Below, in pieces: positions 1 to 12,100 of a stretch of DNA of 64,000 nucleotides. This DNA is from Spongilla lacustris. Lineage: Eukaryota; Porifera; Demospongiae; Spongillida; Spongillidae. The notes beneath the pieces were generated by a model. That model saw only the letters and a program-made list of their open reading frames with translations. It was not told where the DNA came from and ran no database searches. The translations under genes were made by a program, and so were the position numbers. The stretch lies in the NCBI GenBank assembly GCA_949361645.1, contig OX442417.1, positions 9,840,309 through 9,904,308 of the forward strand, written 5' to 3'. How positions within the stretch are numbered: the stretch's first letter is position 1; every line of letters starts with the position of its first letter.

Positions 1-1
1 A

Positions 2-91
2 AGTGCTATGGGATGTGTGGAAGTGCTATGGGATGTGGGGGCAGTGCTATGGGATGTGGGGGCAGTGCTATGGGATGTGGGGGCAGTGTGG
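2..91. repeat. 21-bp minisatellite, about 4 copies
   Basis: The unit agtgctatgggatgtggggg plus one c is repeated head to tail with few differences. It lies in the MSH4 intron or flank beyond the last visible exon. No coding signal is supported; the short open frame over it is a by-product of the repeat. Confidence 0.85.
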
Positions 92-198
92 GGAAAGAAG
101 ACACATGTACATGTACAATATAATACTACTTTGATTGCAAAAAGCATGCATGCACAGTGTATGTACATGTACATGTGTAAATGTAACCTACATGTTAC

Positions 199-3100
199 TC
201 ATCAGGTATATCTCATTAAGAGCTTCTTTGATACGATCTTTGAGAGAGAGAGTTAATTCAGTGTGCAATAAGTGGATCAAAATTCCTTACCATTCATTCT
301 GATCTAGGTGCAGGGAAAAAAGGAAATGAATCTAATTATCATAATCATACATACATGTAATTATATACATATATATATGTGTCACTCACGACAAGTTACA
401 ATATGCTGATGGTTTTTAGCAACGGGAGGCCAATGTTAGCACAACAAGAATTCATAATCAGCAACAAATGCAGTACAAATAAGCACAGATACAATTACAA
501 GTACTTGCTTTGCTCATTTAGTATTATTTTCCCCAAGTTTGCCAATTGTTTCACCATTTTGAGTGCCACTTTTCTATACACAATTATAAGCTTATACATG
601 TACATGTTTCGGTTAGTTACTGGATTGAAATGTGCACCAATTAAATCAAGGACATCTATATGTACATGTACACATGTACATGTGGGTTAAATTTTGCATG
701 TCACACACTCAGATTCGAGAACCGACCAAAAGCATGATAGATACATTGTAAACCATACATTCAAAATGAGGACTAATACAAATTCTTGTTTGAAGTCCCA
801 CTTAAAATACAGTAGGGATCTGCTTACATGTATCAGAACAGACATTAGTGGTTCTAATATAAATGCTACACACATGGGCGTACTCAGTGGGGGGTGGGGG
901 GTTCGATAGGTTCCACCCCAAAACAAGCTCACTGTCAAACTTAAAAGTTTTACTATTTGTTCAATAATCCACCGGCACTTTACTACATGTACATGTACAT
1001 ACATGTATGCGTGTTAGACATGTACATGTATGCATTTAGTAATGTCATACAAATGTTATTGTATGGTCATCTATTAATACAATCCCCCCCTACCCCCCAC
1101 AGTAAACATGGAAAACCACTAACTGTAAAGTGCACATACAGCATGTATGAGCAATTGCAATTACTAACCAAATCAGCAGTTGTAAAGCTTAGGGTGTTAC
1201 GATGCTTGGTGACTTTGATGAACCCTTCCATCAGCTTGTCCACAGACAGGTCAGTACATCTATGCATGTAAAAAAGACACAAATTACATGTACATGTACA
1301 TGCATTTACGTTTAATCTCCAAATGTCCACATTTAAAGAACAATGGCATCAGCTTTCATCGAAACTATAACCTGTCACATGAGTATAAATGTATATGTAA
1401 ATTGATTTTATCACAGTCATGTACCCAGGTATCATATCCTAAACGGTAACGTTAGAAATAACATTAGCAGCACTAGGATGTTGAAGTGTTTAGGGTAAAA
1501 ATGTTGACAAGGCTGTTCCCCCAAGGCTGTCCTGCACGTTAGGGGTCAAATTGCCACCGGAAAGCCGAATCGGGGTCAAATTACACCCCGGGTGCTGACC
1601 AGACACTCTTCATTTCGAAAAACAAGCACCCGAAAAAATTTGAACGGCCTCGTCCCGAGTCCGCTTCGTGGACGAGGCGCCTTCGGCGCCGTACTTCGCG
1701 CTTCACGCGCCACACTCGCTCTCCTTATACGGAAATCATAGGCATCAAGTAGTCGGGAGGGCCCTACTACCGCTTGGGTAGGTTGACAAGCAACCAAGAT
1801 TTGTGCTGCTGCATTGGGGAGTGCAGTGCAATCAGATTGCAGCGTTCCAGTTGGTTCATCATCGCCCTATTAGCAGCTGATGTGAGATAATTACGGGTTT
1901 CCTTAAAAAAACCCTGGTTTGATGGAGCAGTTTTATTAGCGATTGCGTTACGAAGGCAGCTGAAGAGCTATTAAGCCAAGTACATGTGTATGAAGCAAAA
2001 ACAGCTACATGTAGATGTAGCAGTAGCGTTTGTTGATCTTTTTGCCATTCTTACAACTGGATTTGGGAAGAGTTTGTGCTATGCTTGCTTACCAGCGTCA
2101 TTCAACAGTACATGTATATTAAAGCAAGAACAGGGCTATTCTATCGTCATGGTGGTGACTCCTCACCTGTCAATAATGAAAGACTGGGCAAGTAGTAAAG
2201 GCTGCCATACAAGTACAAACCACATCATTACCACTTAACCTACATGTACACTAAATGTGTACACACATGTACATGTATAACACAATGATATTCACAACAA
2301 TATTGTCAACCTACTACCCGACCAAACACGGTAGTAGAGCCCGCCCAACTAGGCATCCAGTTTGAATCAGTAACACTTGAATGGCAGAACAGTACCATAG
2401 AAATTGCATATTTCTTATACAGTGGCAATGCCAATGGTACAAACTGAGCTTACTGAGGTCAGAGATGACTAACAAATCTTTAATGAATGAAATTCTTCAA
2501 AATGACAATTGCTGACGATGTATAAACCACACATCTGATTTCCAATGTATAATAACTACGGAAATGCTCAATCATCCAGCATTCTGAAAATAAACATTTA
2601 TAGCACTTTGCCATTCATAATGCTACATCAAAGACATTCATATAAAAAGAGTTGTTAAAATTAGTATTAACTAGCTATTCATGATCATCAAACTTTAAAC
2701 ATTCTGAGAAAGGGTATGACATTGTGCGTTTACACGTTTTTTGGTCATACATGTTAAGCATTCCAGGCTAGAAAAATAGAATACATGTACATACAATCCA
2801 AAAATGATATACATGTACACATATACATGTAAGCTGCTCATAATAAATAATGCTACATGCAACTGTGCTTAAATATGCTTCAATAACAACAAGATATTAC
2901 ACGATTCAAACTTCAATCACTCTCAAACTTACTGTGGATCAGATCCTGGTCCAACATACAATTGAATGTAAAAACCTCTGGTGTTGTTATAGGCAGTTTT
3001 GAATGGCAAGCCATGCCTCTGGGTAAGCTGAGCAGTCATTTCTCATATAGTAAAAGGAAACCGAAAAAAAGCATTATCACATACATGTATATATGTAACT

Positions 3101-6100
3101 GTTAAAATTATATCCAGGATACCAACAAACAATTGATACAGTAGTAAAACATACGTTTGTATGAGTACGTACAGTCACCTTTGGGGGTCAATTATTTAGG
3201 ACAGCATTAGAGATGTGGCTGCATCACAAGGTAACCTGCAGGCTAGCAACAGCCAGAGGATATTTGTTTGCAAGTGAACACTTTATAATGCCTACATGTA
3301 TGCCCATACACTTCATGTACGTACATGTATGTAACAGTGTCCAGCATAATATTCACCCTTGTGGGTAGTTTTTCAAATTTTTATTTTTATTTGGCAAAGT
3401 TCCTGTATCAAATGTGCCTTACCCAAATACATTTGCCTCCATACCCGGTATGTTCCTTTCAAAAAGTACCAAAGTACAAGGGCAATGCTGGACCATTGCT
3501 ATCATGAATAGCTTAAGCATGCATATGAACATACAGGTAGGAAGTGCTCAATATAATATTGTCTGTGTCAATATTGAAGTTGTCGTGAACAAATTTAATA
3601 ATTTTTATGTGGGCTGTAGTAAGCAGTGTACATTTAAAAGGCAACTGAGCAAATTACACAAGTGACTGCAGTGATACACTGTAGGTTTTCACAGTACATG
3701 TACATTTACAGGCTGAACACTTAAACAGCAGCATCATGATTCCAAGCATTTCTAATCCCACTCACTGCAAGCCAGTTATGGGCAAATAAACGACCAGTGT
3801 TGTAGCTAGTGTGCAACTTAGAAAAAGGCACAGTAATAACAAAGTTGACACCAGTTTCCATGAACATTCATAAATACAATAAAATTCTCTTGCATCTGAC
3901 TCACTACATGTATAACATACGAACGGTTGTGGCTATCGACTTCCTATTTTCAATACTTCATACACATTTTGCACTAGCTCAGTACCAATATTGCAACATC
4001 AGATACACCACCAGGAAAATCCTAACATACAGGTGTACTATTTATAAAATAAAAAACATCCCACTGCATCCTGCTCAATGTATGGGGAGGCAATGACTAT
4101 ATCTTTGGCATGAATCAAGCAGGAAAACTTGCACGTACACTGTAGTTTTTCAACTGTATCTCTGTACTGGATCCATAAAAATTAATGAACAGAATAATCC
4201 AATAGCTAAGGGACCTCTCTGCAGAGAAGTTGAATTTGAAGCAATTTGATCACTCTCGCCGAACGATATGGTGGGTTTGAACCTTGTGGGGTATTAATCT
4301 ACTTTACCATGGTGAAATGGTGTGGTATGAAGTGTTGAAACTATATAGGCTTAACCGTTCGGAAGGTATGATTCAAATCTTATAACATTAGTATGCATTT
4401 TTCGGTCGCATTTACATTTACATGAAACAGATCTTGACTGTACATTTCCAACTGTACGAACTACTATTGTATGTACTTTCAGATGTACATGTATAATACA
4501 GCTTCCTAATACATGTACATGTGTAATACAAAAAACCAATGCACATACAATTACACAAAGCCAATCCTACCTGCAATGTCATCTACTACTTCTGTGTAAG
4601 TCCGACGGGCAATATCCAGGAGTCCTAAATAAATTATGTGCATAGAACTGATTCAATGCAAGCACACATACATGTACAATGTAGTCACATGCAACCTTAC
4701 AAGTATATGTAAGTAATTTGTTGCTCATGAGATAACATGTACTTTACAGTTTTTAAAATTATACATGTATATATTAAACACAAATTTCAATATTGAACTA
4801 GTAAACTATGTAACTATGTATGAGTCAACCATCTAAGTAGAGGTCTGAGACTTTAGCACGGGGACCTGCCCTTGCAAGAAATGCTCTGGCATTCGAGCGC
4901 ACAAGGGAAAGGTTTAGTCTCGAATAAATGCTGTCCAGAGTGGTGGAAGTGGAGGAGTTAACCTGAACTGAAAGGCGGGAAGCAAGTTTCTTGAAGGTGT
5001 CAGAGGCAAGTTGGCCCCATGCCCCGAATGAATCGACAACAAGGGGTATGCAACTCCAGCCTAGTTCTGCACAAATCCCAGAATTTGCTAGTATCTTTCG
5101 CTGTTCTGTGGCAAAAGCTGCAGTGCCTGCTGTGTGTCCCGCTTCGGAAACTATGTCAGGTTTTAGCGGAGACGACACAGATAGGTCGAACGCAGCAGGT
5201 TTGCCATTGAAGCCCCAGTTGTTAACTAGAATGTCTGCTGGTCTAGATTGTTTCTGGTCATGACCAAGACCACTGCCAGCTTCCAGCTAGGGTTGTATAA
5301 GGCTTTCTTGAAGAGGTGATACAAGGTATCGCGAAGGTTGTTATGACGCGCAATGACATCACTACCTCTCTTGCATGTTAGAGCGTGGTGAGCCTCAAGG
5401 GCTTTGGTAGGGCAAAGGGCACACACAGAGCCGGGCTCACATAACTGAATACCAAGCCACCATTTGATGGCAAACTGACATTCGGATAGTGTTAAATGCA
5501 AGCCTAAGGCCGGTGATGGGGTGACACGCAACCAAGAGCTAGCATGTGGGGATGAGACAGAAAGAAGTCGGGCTCGGTCAGCCAGGGAGCTGCTTTGCAA
5601 GAGGGATTGAAACTGTTTGTCTTCAAGATTCTGTGACAAAACATGTCGATTGGTGTGGATGGAGTCAAAGGTTGATGAAAGAGCTTCATTGGGAGAAACA
5701 AGGGCATTATAAATATTGATGGCCTCGAGGAGGTATGGTGAATTGATGTGGTCAGGGAAGGAGGCACTAATAGAGCTGATGTATGCAGCAGAGCAATGGA
5801 GGAAAACAGGTCGAAGGCCCATACCGCCATGGGATAAGCTCAGCGTGGCTTGCTTCCAGGCTGGGCAGTTACATGTAGGTGACAAGTCAATAGCAGTGCA
5901 CTCCATGAAGCAGGCTCTGACACTATCATCAAATGTAGCGAGAGCGGATTGAATCAAATTTGGAGGTGTGGTACGTGCAATGTGTGTGACCTTGCAGAAG
6001 GCAGCACACTGGCGAAGGAGAATTAGGGCAATCTGGGGATCCTCTAGTTTCTGCAGTTGTAGGTGCAAGATATTAGAAGCCCTGATGGCTGATGATGCAA

Positions 6101-9100
6101 AGTCTTCACAAAAGCTTTTGTTTCCAATTGGTGACCCAAGAATGACAAAATTCGGAACATTTGAGCGTGTAGTGATAGCATCATGAAAGTCAGGTAGGGG
6201 TTTTTTGCAAAAGAGTTCACATTTGCTGAAGTTAGGAAATAGGCCAAGGGGGGGCCCCTGATTATTCAAGATAGATAGGGCCTGATCGATGCTAGTCTTG
6301 GACCCAGCCAGAGCACCATCGTCCAAGTACCATTTGTTGAAAGTTAGGGACTCACAGGCATTTTCGATTTCAATGATGACAGGGTGAATAACGAGAGAAA
6401 ATAGAAGGGAGCCAAGTGGATCACCTTGCTGCACACCTGAGGTAGATGACAGACTGCCCAGTGGATGCCAAAGATTGGTGGGATGGCTGTAGCACCATGA
6501 CACCCATGGGAGGAGCTCAGGGAAATGGGAGTGGCATTGATCGAGTACAGCTTGTCTTGAGACATTGTTAAAGGCATTGCGGAGATCTACCTTTAGGACT
6601 ACAAAGTCGTCATCTTCCCAATGACGGTCAACACATGCTCGTAATGAGTGGACCATGGTCTCGGCTCCACCTGGGCAAGCTACTCCGAGTTGGTGTGGAC
6701 TGAAGTAATCAGCAGCCTTGCATTTAACCATGGCGCATAAGCATCTGCTGGTTAATCGACGTAGCACCTCACCTATGGCAATAGGTCTAACGTCACAGTC
6801 AGGAGTCTTGGATTTGTTGATGGCTATCAGGGAACCTCCAGCAAGGTGAGTTGCGATTTCTGCTGGGACCTTACCACTGGCCAACAGGTTCACTACACTT
6901 AAAAGCACCTTGGCAAGTGAGGTAGGCAGGGTGGCTTCCAGAGCATCTAGGATGTGTTGAATTCTTAAGCCAGAGGGGCCACAAGCTGTATCTTTGCTGA
7001 AAGAGTGGATAATGGACAAAATGTTGAAGTCAGCAGGAAGGATGTTAGGTGAGCTCTGAGGTGAGTGATCCATGATCCAGTTTTTAACAAATTTATTTTA
7101 ATAATCATAAACACCTGGTGTGGGGGAATTATTTAATTTTTAATTTAATACAAACAAATTCATTTTTTCCTTCAATTTCTATGATATAATTTAAACCGAT
7201 ACTAAAATACATACATGTACACAATACATGTATTACATAAACCCACACTGCAAAGTTAAACACATGCTCTTGACAGAATGGTCCTGGATTTACATGTAGC
7301 TCACATCAGGGTCAAATTCAATCCACCAGTGACCACAGATCTGGTTTATTGTGATGGCCTCAGTCTAGTAGCCAGTCTTCAAACCAGCTTGCTGAGCTAA
7401 TGGTCCCTAACATCCTAAAGACTCTACTACCAAAGGGATGCAAACTGCCTAATTCTCGACGTTTGCATCACTCCTTCTGGTGCCTTCCCTTTTCTGTCTG
7501 CATTGCTGCTGGACCTGAAATCGCACATGCTACTTAAAGGGTGTTGTAATTAATCTATTTCAATTTATAAATTTAATGACAGAAAAGATTAACTAATAGT
7601 TCTAGACAAACGCCAAGGAAAAGATCTAGTCAATTTTAATTCTGTCTTGGAGTTATCAAACATTTCTAGCTATCTTTCACAAAGCATACATCTCTTCATG
7701 TTGAGCACTAATCAACAACCAGCAGAATTGCACTCCAAGCATACGAAGGGTTTTGTGGACGTATAATTGTATTCCACTTACAACATATGTATTTAATCAC
7801 ATCATACAGATGGTGCACTTCCCTTGTACACCTGCATGTTTCTAACTATGTCTTACCATTTACTTTTGGTTTTACAGCAAAGCATTTCTGTGTACGCATA
7901 TTCAATGAGCCTTTCTGATGATGAGTATCACTATGAATAACTGCATCTATCTGCTCTCTGATGATGCCAAATCGAGGATCATCAAGAATCTACAACACGA
8001 AAACAGGCTGCTAGTAATTGTATTTCAAGACATCTTTAACACAGTGTATGTATATGCATCAATATCATACACTCATGTAAATTATTACCTCTGTGATAAT
8101 GAAAAAAAGTTCATTTCTGCCTACTACTGATTTAAAACATCATTTTTCACTGCAAGCTGAAAATACATGACAATGTGTATCATAAACCAAGTAATTTAAA
8201 AACATGTAATGTAAGATGGGAAAAGTCCCTCTGATGTTATAATCTCTGTGTCAAGACATGTACATTTACATACACATTAATCATCTTACAAGATATTGAA
8301 CCATCAAATGTGCATAAGTAAAATTAACATGCCATTTGTATCCATATTTGGTGTATTTGGGGTCTGAATAGTAGGCGCGGATACATTATTTTCAGTACCC
8401 CAATTCATTTAACAAATGATGACACAATCATTCATGATTGTTAACACTAAGCAGGTGTGGCTACTAATTACATTCATGAATAAAGGCTCAGAGGTGTAAG
8501 CAAACTATGGTTCACAGTTAGTTTTGTAGGTTGTTTTTATTTACACAAGGTCAAAGTGTCTAAAGATGGCACCTGTATGGCTCCAGTAATGAGGCAAAAA
8601 CGCTAAGATTCTGTTCTTGAAACCAAACCGACATGTAAGCAGTATACAAGATTTTTTGCATTTAGGGACAATCCAAATATGAATTTGTTTAAGATGCGGT
8701 ACTTCAAAATACTCAAATTGGAATTAGTACCCTCCATACACTTGAAAATATTTACAAGCAGCACAAGGTGTCCATTTTTATACTATTCATAGCTGATATG
8801 TTCTACAAGACAGCAGTATTGTGGGCATGAATTTAATGTTATTCATTAAAAAGCTTACTTCCTGGATGGTATCTAGGACTTTAATAATGATACATAAAGA
8901 ATGAGTACTCTAATTGCTTGATCCATATTTAATGACATTGATTCTATAAGTACAAAAGTATTAAGAGCCTACACACAGTAACCACCACTTACATCACAAT
9001 AGGCTCGAAGTAGAGGATTCTCGCTGCCTACCAGTGCTGCTCTGAGGGGGTCAACGAGCTCCAGAACATGTTTGAGACAGATCACATGAGTGATTTTGTT

Positions 9101-12100
9101 CTCAGCAGTCTTTACAGTCTCCACTTTTGGTAACTGGATGCAGAGTGCAAGCAGGTGGTCCACATCCAGAAAACGCTTCAATGCTTTACATTTAAAAGAT
9201 TACATCCACTGAACAGTGTGCACATCCACAATCAAAACTCACCAGACTGAAGATTGTAGAACATCTCCTACAGACTGGTATGAACTTTGAGATATTTCTA
9301 CAAATATTTCGCTGCACACTTGCCTCTTTGTCAGTGAATTCTTGCAAAGCAATAAACCATTCTTTAACACTCACACAAGACAATATATAGTACAAAATCA
9401 TACCTTGCACACAGTCCAAGCGCAGCTTTATTGTTTCAGGATCTAAAAATTATATCAAAACAAAAGGTACATGTACAGCTAACTTAGCAATTCAACACAC
9501 TAAAAGCATATAACATAAACTCTCCCCTTCACATGACAGCACTTTGCACAGAATACGTACCACAGGGAGGCTGTAGGATGTTTGACCTCAGAAGTCGTGC
9601 TGGTATAGAAGGGTATGAATTACCCCAGCCATAACTGTGCAATACTTACCACCACCAATGGTTTTTGTGTAATTTAGAACGCCAAACAGACAATGTGTCG
9701 ATGACAGATCTCGTGCATTTGTGATCAGTTCTAGGTTCCGAGCTGTTGAGGCATCTGCAAGAATAGCATAGCGATTATAGATATAATTTATGCATATCCT
9801 GCAAAAAACACGTTTCAGACTAGATGTATTTCCTTTCAAGTAAGAGGTCCTTGAGCAACAGTCCTGATGCTGATTGAACCTTTTTCAACAGTTATAACTA
9901 TCCAGGTTGCTCAAGCATTCAATATAACGACAATTCTCTCTTACATAAATGTTGACCTACATGTACTGCCATATCATTTGTCATATTGTGTTTACATGCC
10001 TTTTGTCATACATCACTTAAGGATACTTTTAAATGCAGATATAAATATATACACCACCACCTGAATGACAAAGTGCAACATTTGGGAATACATGCACTAA
10101 TGCACAATTCACTTGGTTGTTATGACAATCCTACGTACATGTACTCGCAGCTTTATGGCAACAGCATTCAAAATCAATAATGGGAAATCTTGAAAAATGT
10201 ACTTCAGTTATTGGTGTATGCATATACATGTATAATCTAGCTTCCAGTAAATAGATATCATTTTCTATAATGTACATGTACAGACCCTGCATTGCAACCT
10301 ATTCATTTTATTTATTTACTTGATACACATTACATGTACATGTACATGTACATTAATCTAAATTGTAATTCTACACAATGGACTTCTACATACATGTAAT
10401 TACAAAGTACCTGCATGATGCAATGTAAATAATAATAATTAAAATAATATATATATGCATACCAATTATGGCAGTCTGTTCACTGCCTCTGAACACGACT
10501 TTCACAGAGCTAGGAGCATAAACTACATTCTGGATGAACTCCACATACTTCAACAATGCCTAAAATACTGCGGTAAAAATCCAACTGAAAAAGAGAATAA
10601 GCAAACTTACTGCAGTGGCTGCCAAACAGTAGTATCTGAAAAACAAGTGATACAACTATAATGAATAATAGGTGCACACTTATGTTTCATTGCAACTACA
10701 GACTAATGCAATTGCGCAGCTATAATTGTAAGGATCAAAATTGCATTTTTGGTGACACAGTTTCTTGTAAATGTCCATTGGCATAGACCTACATATATTC
10801 CATACTTAATGGTTCCTACAAATCTTCATTATAACCATGGAACAACCTAGTAAGGCAAATGTACGTAATGATAATCATCGCTTATGCATGCATTTGGATT
10901 GCCGACGTTGTGCAGGAGTACCACAAATTCCCTCCTTAATTCCTGGAAAATGACCCCCTTTTCATACATGTACAATGTACATGCGAGGTTGAGGCGTGCG
11001 TGTCACTGTCTCTTTAGTCACACGTGCACAGCAAATTGTCATCAACATGCAGCACTTGATTATAAAAAGCATCCGCCTCTTCTCAAATGTAACTCAATCT
11101 GGGCACTGGAAATACCATTTTTGGTAAACACGCGTATCACAGAGCGGCACATTTTGTTTTACAAATGGCAGATGTGGTATGTCTCAAATTGGTCATTATA
11201 GGAAAAGGTCATGCCACAAAATGAACAATTTCGTATGGCCCTAGGGGTCCCAAAAATGAACTGCTCTGATCACTCATTGTAAAAAAAAAACGTTCTCTTA
11301 AACAATGACCAGTTTATGCTTACTTGTGATGCTACAAAATAACACAGTTCAAAAAGGAAACCTTAATCGCCTTCGTACTTGTTTGAGACTTCCATTTCCA
11401 CAGTATTGAACTCAGGAACACAAAGCTCCTTTATGTACTGGAGACCTACAGAATGCACTAAATGTAGTACAACTACATGTACATGTACATGTACATGTAA
11501 GTAAGTTTGCAATAGTGTTGATCAATTGGTCATGTACAGTTCATATTATCACCCTTGTTATTAAAATTAATGCTAATCAATAAAAAATGTACTATCTACT
11601 GCAGTAAGATCAGTTACCTTTTCCTTCATTGAAGTACTTTCGCTGTACAGTAGAAAGGTTGGTGTCTGAGAACTCATCGCTGATGAGATTGAAAAGTCTT
11701 GTTCCTTGGCCTCCTTCACAAGCAGTACTTGGCATAATTATCTGGAGTGCATGTGCAAGTAAGTACACATATGTAACCCCTAAAGATCTGCTAATAATAC
11801 ATGTATATAGCGATGAAGTTTATTGGGTACTACAAAATTCTATATGCATTTTTTTTGCTTTTGCTATTGATGTACAAGTAGATTTGTAACATTACTTCAT
11901 TTATTCATTGTACTCAAGCTAACATCACTGCACTCGAGCTAACATCATGTAGATTTGCTACCCAATTGTACATTGTATCAACATGTGGAACCACCCTTTC
12001 ACTGCTTTATAAAGTATGACCACAATAATATACATAATGCACCAGAACTTCAAGCATCATTCTTGTCTGCTACTGATCAATAATGTTGCATGTATAAGGT

